DNA from: an uncultured Bacilli bacterium
GTDB taxonomy: Bacteria; Bacillota_I; Bacilli_A; RF39; UBA660
DNA length: 57,619 nt
NCBI GenBank assembly: GCA_947623935.1
Contig: CANQIE010000004.1
Span: 1-57,619, forward strand
Reading direction: 5' to 3'
Numbering within the stretch: the stretch's first letter is position 1; every line of letters starts with the position of its first letter. This document shows positions 27,700 to 37,366 of the stretch, piece after piece. The notes under the pieces are model-generated. The model ran no database searches and was not told the origin of the DNA. It saw nothing but the letters and a program-made list of their open reading frames with translations. A program made the translations under genes and the position numbers.

Positions 27700-30555
27700 T
27701 TATTTATTGAAATAGGCCAAATCATATTCTAATGATGGTGTTATTCTGATAGGTTGATTTGATTCTGTATAATATGAATTTGCCTTTGTAACACATTTAT
27801 CTTTTTTACATTCAACATCTACATATCTTTTTTCACCAGGATAATTATTATCGTATACACCTATATAATAATAATTTGGATTTTCAATATCCTGTACTAA
27901 ACTAATTGCATTAATAGCATGTAATCCACCACTATAACTTGATGAAATTACTAGAGGATCATGATCATCTAACCTTGCCTTTATTATGTTTATAAAACCT
28001 GATGCTCCAGTATATCCTGTTGTTTCTGTGCCTATAACATTTCTTAACCATAAAGTAAAATCAGTTGATGAAGAATAGGAAGCTGTTGAGTTTTGTTTTA
28101 TAAAACTTGCATATATAGCATTAAACATTTGCTTATCATCATTGCTAAGAAAACTACTTTTTTGCATTTTATCTTCATTTAACAATAAATTTTCTGTTGT
28201 TTTATAATTTACTCCCCATTTTTCTATTTGTTCTTCTTTAGACAATCCAGACTTTTCTTCTTTTATATCATAAATTCCAGAATTTTCTATTTCTTTCTTA
28301 TACTTATCATTAATAATAAATACATCATCTTTTAACACTCTAAAATCTGCTGGAACTTCTTCACCAAATATATCATATCCAAAAGTATATTTTAAAGCAT
28401 TAGTTTTTAATTTATAATCATACAAATTACTATAATTTTTAAAATATGTATTAGATAAATCATATTCATAAGATCTACTACCACCAGATGTTAGAGAACC
28501 AACATTTAATGGCAATGCTTTTTTATAGTATAATTCTGCAAAGGTAGCCATTCCAAAACAATGTCCTTCAGCAGATAAGTTTGTTCCATAATTTCCAAAT
28601 GAGAATCCATCACGATTTACTACGAAGCCACTATCGGCTACTAATATACCATCTACCTCACCATCATTATCAAGATCTACTAAATCATCATCTAATTCCG
28701 CTCCAATATTTTCAAATAATTCAGTTAAACCATTAACATTACTTGAAGAAAAAAACTTGCATCCTGTACTATTTGAAATATTTGATAATTCAGTATTATA
28801 TGAACCTCCACCAAAACCTATTGAACATATTTTTACATCGCTAGAATTTGCTTTTTCAATTATTTTTTCAGTTTTACTATTCAATGATGAATCTTGCCCA
28901 TCAGTTAATATAACGATAAACTTATTATCACTATCTTTAGAAAATTCTCCAATACCACTTGTTAATGCGTTCCCGATATTAGTACCTTCTGATTCAGTTA
29001 TAAAATTACCATTCATTCCACTTAAAGTAGATTTAATTGAATCTGCATCTGTTCCTATTTTAGAAGCATTTGCATAGTCACTTCTAAACTCTGATAATCC
29101 CATTTGATAATTTTTTTGAGATAATCTTGATACTAGATCACTTGTTAATGTAAATCTTACTCCCGCTTCATCAAAGCCATCTAACTTAGATTCTCCAAAT
29201 AATCCTCCTGAATACTCTTTTCCAGTTATTTCTTTATATTGAGCATTACTATACATACTCCAAGAATTATCAAGAATAAACAATATTTGAGTGGTCTCTT
29301 CTTCTTTTAATAATGACTCATCACCTACTACATAATTGGAAAAATGTTTTAATTTAGCTGTTAAAGTATTATTATCTTTATCAATAGTTGTTTCAACCTT
29401 CTCATATTTTGATTCTTTTTCATTGTAATAAAAGATAGATAAATTATCCTCATTTAGTCCATATTTTGATAATTCTTCATCTGTATATGAAATTGTAACT
29501 ACTGCTTCATCAATACTTCCATCAGTATAGAATGTATATAAATTATCAATCATACCTTTTTTATTACTAATTTTAGTATTTGAATTTATCTCAGCTATTG
29601 TACTTGCAATATTTCCTTTACCAGAAACAGAAAGTTTTAAGCCATCTGTTGAATAATCATAAGCGAGTTCCCTCTCTCCATCTTTTTTTCCATCACCTTT
29701 GGAATCTGACTTTAACGGATCTAAACCTAATTCTATTTCATCATAATCATTTAATCCATCTCCATCTGTATCCTTTTTATTTGGATCAGTTTTGCTTGTA
29801 TTAATTTCATAATCATCATCTAAACCATCCATATCACTATCAGATAATAATGGATTCGTTTTGTATTCTTTTTCTTGTTTATTTGTTAAATTATCTAAAT
29901 CTAGATCTTGATCAGAATCTAAATCTATTTTATAGTCTAATGTAAGTTCTTTTTCTTTCATATCAAATGGTATAATTTGATATTCTTTACTTATTTTCTT
30001 TAACTTATAGGCAGCTGTTATTTTACATTTTCCAGTTGCTTCAGTTAAATCCCATTTTACTTCTAAACCATTGCTTTCAACATCACCACAAGTAGCAGCA
30101 TATTTTATTTCATCAATTTTTGTATCATCGGAAAAATTTACACCTAATTTTATATTTGACTGTGTTACATAAGTTAATTTAGAATCAGAATAATTATCAT
30201 TCCAACTTAACTTTTCAAATCCTATAAAATGACTATATAAAAATGCTCCAACACCAATTACTAAAACACAACAACATACAATTGTAATATGTTTTTTATG
30301 ATTAGCAACAAAGTTTTTCATTTTATTAACTTTTGGCTTTATAAAATCTGAACTGTTTTTTGAAAATTTTTCTGTCATAGTAACATTTGTATTTAAACTT
30401 GTTTGTTGAATTGGTTGAACGTTATCTTGATTTTTCTCTTCTTGGTTAGGAACTGATAATTCTTTAGTATTTCTTCCACAAGAAGGGCAAAATTCTTCAT
30501 TACCATTCAGTTTATTTCCACAATTTGGGCAAAACATAAATACACTCCTTTCCAA
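27700..30555 (-). CDS. N-terminal zinc ribbon, TM, thrombospondin type 3-like repeats, VWA domain and C-terminal papain-like region (true start probably MFCPNCG near 30537)
   Basis: CPNCGNKLNGNEEFCPSCG; DSDMDGLDDDYEINTSKTDPNKKDTDGDGLNDYDE; ILFILDNSWSMYS MIDAS; GHCFGMATFAELYY..GGLHAINAISLV..YDNNYPGE. Confidence 0.85.
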   Translation of the reverse strand: MERSVFMFCPNCGNKLNGNEEFCPSCGRNTKELSVPNQEEKNQDNVQPIQQTSLNTNVTMTEKFSKNSSDFIKPKVNKMKNFVANHKKHITIVCCCVLVIGVGAFLYSHFIGFEKLSWNDNYSDSKLTYVTQSNIKLGVNFSDDTKIDEIKYAATCGDVESNGLEVKWDLTEATGKCKITAAYKLKKISKEYQIIPFDMKEKELTLDYKIDLDSDQDLDLDNLTNKQEKEYKTNPLLSDSDMDGLDDDYEINTSKTDPNKKDTDGDGLNDYDEIELGLDPLKSDSKGDGKKDGERELAYDYSTDGLKLSVSGKGNIASTIAEINSNTKISNKKGMIDNLYTFYTDGSIDEAVVTISYTDEELSKYGLNEDNLSIFYYNEKESKYEKVETTIDKDNNTLTAKLKHFSNYVVGDESLLKEEETTQILFILDNSWSMYSNAQYKEITGKEYSGGLFGESKLDGFDEAGVRFTLTSDLVSRLSQKNYQMGLSEFRSDYANASKIGTDADSIKSTLSGMNGNFITESEGTNIGNALTSGIGEFSKDSDNKFIVILTDGQDSSLNSKTEKIIEKANSSDVKICSIGFGGGSYNTELSNISNSTGCKFFSSSNVNGLTELFENIGAELDDDLVDLDNDGEVDGILVADSGFVVNRDGFSFGNYGTNLSAEGHCFGMATFAELYYKKALPLNVGSLTSGGSRSYEYDLSNTYFKNYSNLYDYKLKTNALKYTFGYDIFGEEVPADFRVLKDDVFIINDKYKKEIENSGIYDIKEEKSGLSKEEQIEKWGVNYKTTENLLLNEDKMQKSSFLSNDDKQMFNAIYASFIKQNSTASYSSSTDFTLWLRNVIGTETTGYTGASGFINIIKARLDDHDPLVISSSYSGGLHAINAISLVQDIENPNYYYIGVYDNNYPGEKRYVDVECKKDKCVTKANSYYTESNQPIRITPSLEYDLAYFNK

Positions 30556-30600
30556 AAAAGGATAACTAAAGCAATAGTTATCCTCATTTAATATCTAGTT

Positions 30601-31332
30601 TTACTTTGCTTCAGCTGGAATTGTTATTGAACCAGAATTATTATAATTACTATAATTAATTTCAACTACTTCAGCAATTCCCATTATTTCCATTTCAAAA
30701 TTCATTTTTTCTATATAATTAGAAGAATTAACAAGAATACTTATATTTATATCATTGTTTACAATTTTACTTGTATCAATACTAGAATCTGCTTGAGCCA
30801 TTGCTGCTGCAAGTTTCTCACTTGATATTGTACCAGTATATAATGTATTACTTCCTTGTGATTCTTCTTTAATATCAAAAATATAATTATTTAAATTTAA
30901 CCATGAATTCGTATTCGAACTTTTCACAGAAGTAGAAGTCCATTTACCATTTGAAGCATCATTACTATATGGAGAATATACCTTCGAATATGATTTTCCA
31001 TTGCCATAGTCATAATATTCTTCTGTATTAACTCCATAAGTAGATGTTGAACAATACCCTATTTTATTCTTACGATCTTCCTTACAACTCATTGTTGTTG
31101 TTACATCCATAATTCCTGTTTTCGTAGTAATTTTTGCAGTATAACTAAAGTTATTTAAATTATTTAACATTACATCCTTTACTTTAGCTAGTTGACTATC
31201 ATTATTAACTTTGTCTTTTGTAAAACTACACCCAGCAACTCCAATCAAAACTACCATTAAAATAAATAAATTAAATATGTGTTTCATATTAAATCTTATT
31301 TCCACACATGAAACATTGAATTGCTGTTTCAT
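30601..31332 (-). CDS. Lipoprotein (true start probably near 31287)
   Basis: MKHIFNLFILMVVLIGVAGCS lipobox. Confidence 0.75.
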   Translation of the reverse strand: MKQQFNVSCVEIRFNMKHIFNLFILMVVLIGVAGCSFTKDKVNNDSQLAKVKDVMLNNLNNFSYTAKITTKTGIMDVTTTMSCKEDRKNKIGYCSTSTYGVNTEEYYDYGNGKSYSKVYSPYSNDASNGKWTSTSVKSSNTNSWLNLNNYIFDIKEESQGSNTLYTGTISSEKLAAAMAQADSSIDTSKIVNNDINISILVNSSNYIEKMNFEMEIMGIAEVVEINYSNYNNSGSITIPAEAK

Positions 31333-31909
31333 CTACTTGATTACCACAGTTTGGACAGAATTTTTTATTTACTGCACCATTTTGAACTGGTTGTTGCATT
31401 TGTGGTTGTGCTGGTTGTTGGCAGTTTTGTTGAGGATTAACATTTTGACTATTATATTCTTGATTAATATTAACTTGTGATTCAGTTGGTTTTTTATATA
31501 TAATTGCATGAGCAACTAAACATATAATTCCTAACCATAATAAATAAAAGCCTAGTCCATTTTTTAAATATTCGCTATTAAAATCAAGTTTTATATTTAA
31601 GTAAATAACGAATCCCACTACTAATATTGTTGGTATTAAAGACATTTTAGGATTGGTTACATTTGCTATTCTTCTTCCAAGATTTGTTGTAAATAATTGT
31701 GGGATATATTTTTCAATAAAATCCTTAAATATAAATAATGCATTTGCTAGTGTTAAAACTACAATTACTTTACCTTCCCAATATCCCCATAAAGATATTG
31801 ATTGGGAATGCCCTAGAAGAGAAAAAGTAAAATATGGTAACAGTGTTCCTAAAATGAGTGTAGTTATTCCTATTAATGCCAATAATCTTTTATGTCTTAT
31901 AAATTCCAT
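31289..31909 (-). CDS. Multi-TM membrane protein with C-terminal zinc ribbon
   Basis: TM segments plus QQPAQPQMQQPVQNGAVNKKFCPNCGNQVDETAIQCFMCG. Confidence 0.75.
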   Translation of the reverse strand: MEFIRHKRLLALIGITTLILGTLLPYFTFSLLGHSQSISLWGYWEGKVIVVLTLANALFIFKDFIEKYIPQLFTTNLGRRIANVTNPKMSLIPTILVVGFVIYLNIKLDFNSEYLKNGLGFYLLWLGIICLVAHAIIYKKPTESQVNINQEYNSQNVNPQQNCQQPAQPQMQQPVQNGAVNKKFCPNCGNQVDETAIQCFMCGNKI

Positions 31910-31910
31910 A

Positions 31911-33464
31911 TTATTCCTCCTCTGAATATATTAATTTTAAATTCGTATTATAATAATTTTTCTTATTGTTTTCCTTAATTGTTATATAATTTGAATAAAC
32001 ATTTAAACTATTATCATCACTAGTCTTTAGTGTTCTTCCAGTAATAAGATTGTAAATAATTTTTTCATTTGTAGAAGAATCTTTGTAATAAATGAATGTG
32101 CTTGTTTCATCATCATAAATATATGAAGAATCAAATTCTGCAACAGTTTTTCCATTCTTTAAATCAACTATATAAGTTTTGTCATCTTTTCTTGCCATGA
32201 CATAATTTTTTCCTTTAGATGTTAAATACTGATATAATAAACTTCCAAAATAATCAATACTATACCATTCACACGGTAAAATTTCTTCTTCACCTTTTAC
32301 TAAACCATAACCATTGCCACAACTTTTTTTAGTCATTCCAGTTAAAGTTTCCCATTCATTTAAATTGATATTTACATCACTATTATTATTTGAAGGTTGA
32401 GATGATAAAATGTTACCTGTCTTAACATCTAAATAAGAATATCTATTACTATAATCTTTATCTTCATCACGAATTAGTACATATCCCGAAGAATAATAAT
32501 TTAAATCTACATTTTTACTATTAGTTTGATAAGCTATTTCATTATTTTGAACGTACATTAAAGTTACGAATTCCCAAGGATCACGTTTAGAAACTTGAAA
32601 TATATTATCATCTTCATCTAAAATATAATTTTCTGTATAATCATAAACTAATTTACCTGTATCACAATTAACAATTGCATATTTTTCGTTATCAACATTT
32701 GTAATACAATATCTTTCAGTTAATGTAGAATTTGTATCTGATGGAGTTATTGAAAAATAATCTTCCCCGGTTTGATACTTATAAGTATAAGTAACTTTAC
32801 CAGATGTATCCATTATTCCTGCTGATTTTCGATCCACATCTTCCCAACTTAAATATCCGTATTTTTCATATTTAACTTTAACTTTGTCTGAAGATATTTT
32901 CTTTAACGAACTATTATATAATTGATCATTGATTATCCAAATATTATATTCAGAAACATATTTAATATCGGTAGAATATTCTGCTTGAGCTTTAGCATTT
33001 CCTTTTTTATCAATTAACTGATATATTTCACGATTTGTTCCTTCTATATTAACCGTAGTTTTTACCATAGCATAATTCCCTTGGAAATCTGTTGCTACTT
33101 CGTAAACTGGTTCTAAAACAAATTTACCATTTGAGTTAATATATCCATATTTATCATCTTTTTTTACTTTAATTAAGGCATCATCAAATATCACATTTAT
33201 ATCTGAATTTTTATTTTCAAAAAATTTATACCCCACAAATAAAACTATCGCTATTAATAATAAACCTCCAATAATAAACAATAATAATTTCTTTTTTGAT
33301 TTGGTATTATTTATATTATTAGGTGTTGAATTATTTGGAAAATTATTATTTAACTGATTAACATTTTGATTGTTATAATTAACATTTGAACTATTGCTAT
33401 AGTTCAAATTCATATTATTTTGTACATTCCCATTGTTTTGATTTAAGCTATCGCTATTATTCAT
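31911..33464 (-). CDS. Membrane-anchored WG-repeat-type protein
   Basis: N-terminal Asn-rich region, TM, then KKDDKYGYINSNGKFVLEPVYEVATDFQGNYAMV. Confidence 0.75.
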   Translation of the reverse strand: MNNSDSLNQNNGNVQNNMNLNYSNSSNVNYNNQNVNQLNNNFPNNSTPNNINNTKSKKKLLLFIIGGLLLIAIVLFVGYKFFENKNSDINVIFDDALIKVKKDDKYGYINSNGKFVLEPVYEVATDFQGNYAMVKTTVNIEGTNREIYQLIDKKGNAKAQAEYSTDIKYVSEYNIWIINDQLYNSSLKKISSDKVKVKYEKYGYLSWEDVDRKSAGIMDTSGKVTYTYKYQTGEDYFSITPSDTNSTLTERYCITNVDNEKYAIVNCDTGKLVYDYTENYILDEDDNIFQVSKRDPWEFVTLMYVQNNEIAYQTNSKNVDLNYYSSGYVLIRDEDKDYSNRYSYLDVKTGNILSSQPSNNNSDVNINLNEWETLTGMTKKSCGNGYGLVKGEEEILPCEWYSIDYFGSLLYQYLTSKGKNYVMARKDDKTYIVDLKNGKTVAEFDSSYIYDDETSTFIYYKDSSTNEKIIYNLITGRTLKTSDDNSLNVYSNYITIKENNKKNYYNTNLKLIYSEEE

Positions 33465-33466
33465 AA

Positions 33467-34336
33467 CTATTTAAATAAATCTAATATATTGTCTAATCCA
33501 CCAGTTACAGAACTCATAAGTAATTTCATGTAAGCATAATATCCAGCAATAATAAGAATTCCGAAACATACTAAATTGAAATATATCTTTTTATCCTTTT
33601 CTAAGCTTAATTCATTATTCATAAATTCATACATAATTATTAGGGAATATACAAGACCAATAATTGTAAATACCATACTTAATGGACTCCAAATCATACC
33701 AAGAATTGGAGATAAAATCATTGCTCCACATACTGCTGGAATTACAGAAGTAGCTGATATGGATAATGATTTAATAAAACTTAATTGTTTTTTTACTACT
33801 AAACTTCCTAAGTAGAAGACAATAGTTATTGCTAGAATTATACCAGCATAGATTAAGAAGTTTTTACCAATAACTTCTAACCATTTTATATTTTTTAAAT
33901 TATCCCATTGCCATGAATAAGTATATCCATCAGTCCAGCTATAACTTGCGACTCTTACAGTAGATAAAATTGTTTGAATTAAATTTGATAGTGTCATTAC
34001 TACTGTAACAATCAAGGTTAATATGATAGAAGTCTTACCATTATTTAATTTGCCTTCCTCTTCTTTAAAGCATTGAAATGGTTTTATTAATATTGCAATT
34101 AAATACATAAGATAATTTAATGGTGATGTATTAATATTAACTGCTTGTGTTGTTTGAACATTATTTATTGGTTGTTGCATTTGTGGTTGTGCTGGTTGTT
34201 GGTAGTTTTGTTGTGAATTAACATTTTGGTTTAATTCATGCGCCTGATTTAAATTATCAGTATTTAAAGTATTACCACATTTAATACAAAATTTTGATTG
34301 TGGGTTATTATATGTACCACAGTTTGAACAATTCAT
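33467..34336 (-). CDS. N-terminal zinc ribbon plus multi-TM (YIP1-like) protein
   Basis: MNCSNCGTYNNPQSKFCIKCGN; linker QQPAQPQMQQP; about five TM segments. Confidence 0.75.
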   Translation of the reverse strand: MNCSNCGTYNNPQSKFCIKCGNTLNTDNLNQAHELNQNVNSQQNYQQPAQPQMQQPINNVQTTQAVNINTSPLNYLMYLIAILIKPFQCFKEEEGKLNNGKTSIILTLIVTVVMTLSNLIQTILSTVRVASYSWTDGYTYSWQWDNLKNIKWLEVIGKNFLIYAGIILAITIVFYLGSLVVKKQLSFIKSLSISATSVIPAVCGAMILSPILGMIWSPLSMVFTIIGLVYSLIIMYEFMNNELSLEKDKKIYFNLVCFGILIIAGYYAYMKLLMSSVTGGLDNILDLFK

Positions 34337-34341
34337 TTTTT

Positions 34342-35832
34342 TTACTCCTTTCTCTGATTCGTACTATCCTTAATAACACTGGCTAAAGGATTTTGTTCCA
34401 TTAAAGTATTCAACAACTGATTTCCTAAACTTTCTCCTTCAACATGAGTGTTATTTACACCGCTTATTTTAGGATTTGTAAGACCTTTTTCTGATTTTAT
34501 AAATTGATCTACTTTTCTTAAATTAGAAATATTGGTTTTAGTTTCTGTCTCATAGGTATGGCGCGCATTTGTATTACGATAACGGGTAAACATGATGAAA
34601 AAGTAAATAAAACCAGCCAATAAAAACAACCAATTATACTTAAAATCGATAAAAATCATAGCTAAAACACCCAATAATTCTACAAGAATAGAAAGTCCTA
34701 TCAAGAGTGGCATATGAATAGGGACACTTCCCATAGCCTCTTTAGTTCTCGCATTTACGGCTACATAATGTAATATTTTATTGTTACCATTGACTTGCAA
34801 ATAACTGTATAACCAAACTGGTAAATAGGCTGCTTTCCATTGTTGCCCTTTTACATCTACTTGTTGATTACTCCAGGCAACACCTCTATCGTAAGTTTCT
34901 ATAGTTTGATTGGCCGAAAATCGAGCTACATCTTTTGACTGTGTATCGACAATAGGTTTTAGCGCATCGACATTGACATCTCTTCGCTCAGAAGTATATC
35001 CTTTTAAATAATTAGAATTAAATCGAACACAATTTTCTAAATCAAAAGGCATAATCGCATTGATAACGTTGTTCGTTTTATTCGATGAAGTATTATTTAG
35101 TTTATCCGAACTAGATTCCACTGTTAATCCTTCAATAACTAAATCAAATTCTCGTTCTACATGATATAAATCTGCATCATAATAAACTCGAGTATTCTCT
35201 CCACTTCCCTGATAATAAGTTCTTGTTTGATGCTCTCCTGATCCTGATAAATTTACATGTGAATTTATATCGACCAACATGTAGGGCAAATAAACACCCA
35301 TGATGTTTTCGGTAGTGAATTCTTTCTTAAATTTAGGATGAGCGAAAAACTTTCTTTTTCCGACAAATTTCGCAATTTCTTTCTTAGCATCCTCTTTAGA
35401 AATAGCAAAAGGAAGTACCACATCTGGAATTGCTCCATTTGGAATCTGCTGATTAATAGACAACGTATTTCTACACCAGTGACATCTAGCTTGTGTAGCC
35501 GAAGCAGTATCAATCACTACTTCAGCCCCACAACTTTCACACTTTAAAGTTATAATATTCGAAGTATCCTGAACAATATTTTGAGTTCCAGAAGCTAAAA
35601 CAGTCCCTTGTAATTTATTTAAATCCGTTACCAAGCCTTCTACTTTTTGAGGTTCAAATTCATGGCGACAAAAATTACAACGTAGTTTACCAGTTTTAAC
35701 GTTTAATGATATATCTGTAGCACCACATTTAGGGCATTTATCTTGTCCATTTTTGGCGCTTTCATCCGTTTGCAAAACAACGGTATCTTGTACCGTTGTA
35801 ATGTTTTCATTTGTATTTTCATTATTTTGCAT
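34342..35832 (-). CDS. TFIIB-type zinc ribbon membrane protein, YdjG-like
   Basis: CPKCGATDISLNVKTGKLRCNFCRHEF; LKCESCGAEVVIDTASATQARCHWCRNTL; C-terminal TM pair. Confidence 0.8.
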   Translation of the reverse strand: MQNNENTNENITTVQDTVVLQTDESAKNGQDKCPKCGATDISLNVKTGKLRCNFCRHEFEPQKVEGLVTDLNKLQGTVLASGTQNIVQDTSNIITLKCESCGAEVVIDTASATQARCHWCRNTLSINQQIPNGAIPDVVLPFAISKEDAKKEIAKFVGKRKFFAHPKFKKEFTTENIMGVYLPYMLVDINSHVNLSGSGEHQTRTYYQGSGENTRVYYDADLYHVEREFDLVIEGLTVESSSDKLNNTSSNKTNNVINAIMPFDLENCVRFNSNYLKGYTSERRDVNVDALKPIVDTQSKDVARFSANQTIETYDRGVAWSNQQVDVKGQQWKAAYLPVWLYSYLQVNGNNKILHYVAVNARTKEAMGSVPIHMPLLIGLSILVELLGVLAMIFIDFKYNWLFLLAGFIYFFIMFTRYRNTNARHTYETETKTNISNLRKVDQFIKSEKGLTNPKISGVNNTHVEGESLGNQLLNTLMEQNPLASVIKDSTNQRKE

Positions 35833-35835
35833 AAG

Positions 35836-37116
35836 CTATATTCCTAATAATTTATTTTTTACTTTATCATAATCTTCTTGAGAAATCGCTCCAGCATCAA
35901 GTAATTTTTTCATTTCCAACAATTTAGCAGTAGCATCTTCTCCACTAGGAGCGGCTGGACTAGCCTCATTTAATACTTCTGGCGCAGGTTGTGCTTGTGC
36001 TGCTGGAGTGGAAGCAACTTGAGGTTGAACTGGAGCAGCTGGAGCAGGTTGAGGTTGATTAAAGGCTTGATAACTAGAAGGGGTTACAGGTTGTTGAAGA
36101 GATGACATCATACCACCACTAGCATTCATTCCCATACCCATAAATGCCATAGCACTTCCACCACCATTATTACCAGCAGCTTCAATACCACGAGCAACTG
36201 ATTGTTGCATGAAAGCGTTTCCTCTAGCACCAGATAAGGCATCGGCTTTTTGAACATCTTTCATCAAAGCCTTCGTATCTTCATCGTATTCAATTGATAA
36301 AATCGCTGTTTTGACAATTTCAAGTCCACGACCATTTTTCCAACCATATGCTTCTTCAACAGCTTGAGACATTGCTTGAGCAAGGCCTAATTGATCACTT
36401 TGAATTTTAGACATACGATTTCCCTTATCGGGATCGTTTGTATATTTTGCAAAAGCAGCAGATAAAGTACTTACTACTTCTGTATATAACTGATTTCCAG
36501 CATCGCTATCCATATCTGCAAAATCAAAATCAGGTCCTTCTGATTGTAAATAAGTCATAGGAACAAAATTCTTTACAAATAATAATGGGTCAACGATTTT
36601 TAAAGTATAGGTTCCACGCATAATAGCACCTACTTGTGTACCAAAGTAAGCGTCATCCCAATAAACTATATTTGAAGTCCCAAACTTATTATTTGGAATT
36701 TCTTTTAAATTAACATAGAATGCAGTCTGTTGGCTTCCAGGCATTCCTCCAAATTTGAAACGTTCCCAAGATTGTCCTATCGTAGATGCTAAAATGCCAT
36801 CTCCTGAAAACATCGATTTTGAGTTAGGATCATCGGATGAGAAAATAAAACCGCCTGGTTCAGCAATAAAACCAGTTACAGCACCATCTTGTAAAGTGAT
36901 AAGAGCCATACCTTCTGGAACCATAATCTTACTTCCATTGGTAATAATATTTTCAGATCCCTTTGTATTTTCTCCTCGATTTGCATTTGTACCATAAGGA
37001 ACTGCTTTAGTAAGTGCAACCGTTTCTGAAACTCCTTGTTTTGGTCCATAGTAATCTTTCCATTGATCTGCAAAAGTACCTCCTAAGGCACCTGCAAAAG
37101 CTTTTATAAAGCCCAT
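35836..37116 (-). CDS. SPFH-domain protein with C-terminal SHOCT motif, YdjI-like
   Basis: MGFIKAFAGALGGTFADQWKDY; IMVPEGMALITLQDGAVTGFIAEPGGF; C-terminal AKLLEMKKLLDAGAISQEDYDKVKNKLL. Confidence 0.88.
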   Translation of the reverse strand: MGFIKAFAGALGGTFADQWKDYYGPKQGVSETVALTKAVPYGTNANRGENTKGSENIITNGSKIMVPEGMALITLQDGAVTGFIAEPGGFIFSSDDPNSKSMFSGDGILASTIGQSWERFKFGGMPGSQQTAFYVNLKEIPNNKFGTSNIVYWDDAYFGTQVGAIMRGTYTLKIVDPLLFVKNFVPMTYLQSEGPDFDFADMDSDAGNQLYTEVVSTLSAAFAKYTNDPDKGNRMSKIQSDQLGLAQAMSQAVEEAYGWKNGRGLEIVKTAILSIEYDEDTKALMKDVQKADALSGARGNAFMQQSVARGIEAAGNNGGGSAMAFMGMGMNASGGMMSSLQQPVTPSSYQAFNQPQPAPAAPVQPQVASTPAAQAQPAPEVLNEASPAAPSGEDATAKLLEMKKLLDAGAISQEDYDKVKNKLLGI

Positions 37117-37172
37117 TAAAAAACACCTCTTTCTTTAGAATAGTTATCGCTACTCTTTATTTTTATAATATT

Positions 37173-37200
37173 ATTATAAAACTACCCCCCCCCACGTCAA
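37173..37200 (-). promoter_or_regulatory. Candidate phase-variable promoter of the SPFH/zinc-ribbon operon
   Basis: Minus strand TTGACG-TGGGGGGGGGTAGTTT (16 nt)-TATAAT; G9 tract = plus C run 37185-37193. Confidence 0.75.
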
Positions 37201-37309
37201 CCCTTTGTTAATTTTTCACAAGAAAGATTTACGTAAAATTTTTATTTATGCAGTGGTAAACTTAAAGTAGACAACATGAGAGGGTATGTAGACAATTATT
37301 TACTTCATA

Positions 37310-37350
37310 AGTAAAAGACTGTTGAAAACAATTGATCAACAGTCTAAAAC
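37310..37350 (-). terminator. Terminator of the 37367-38692 gene
   Basis: GACTGTTGA..TCAACAGTC stem followed on minus strand by TTTTAC. Confidence 0.55.
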
Positions 37351-37366
37351 CCATTTTTACATCATT

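Noticed and set aside
37265-37305. Direct repeat GTAGACAA..GTAGACAA considered as an IS end or target-site duplication
   Set aside because: Too short, with no transposase or matching terminal inverted repeats nearby.
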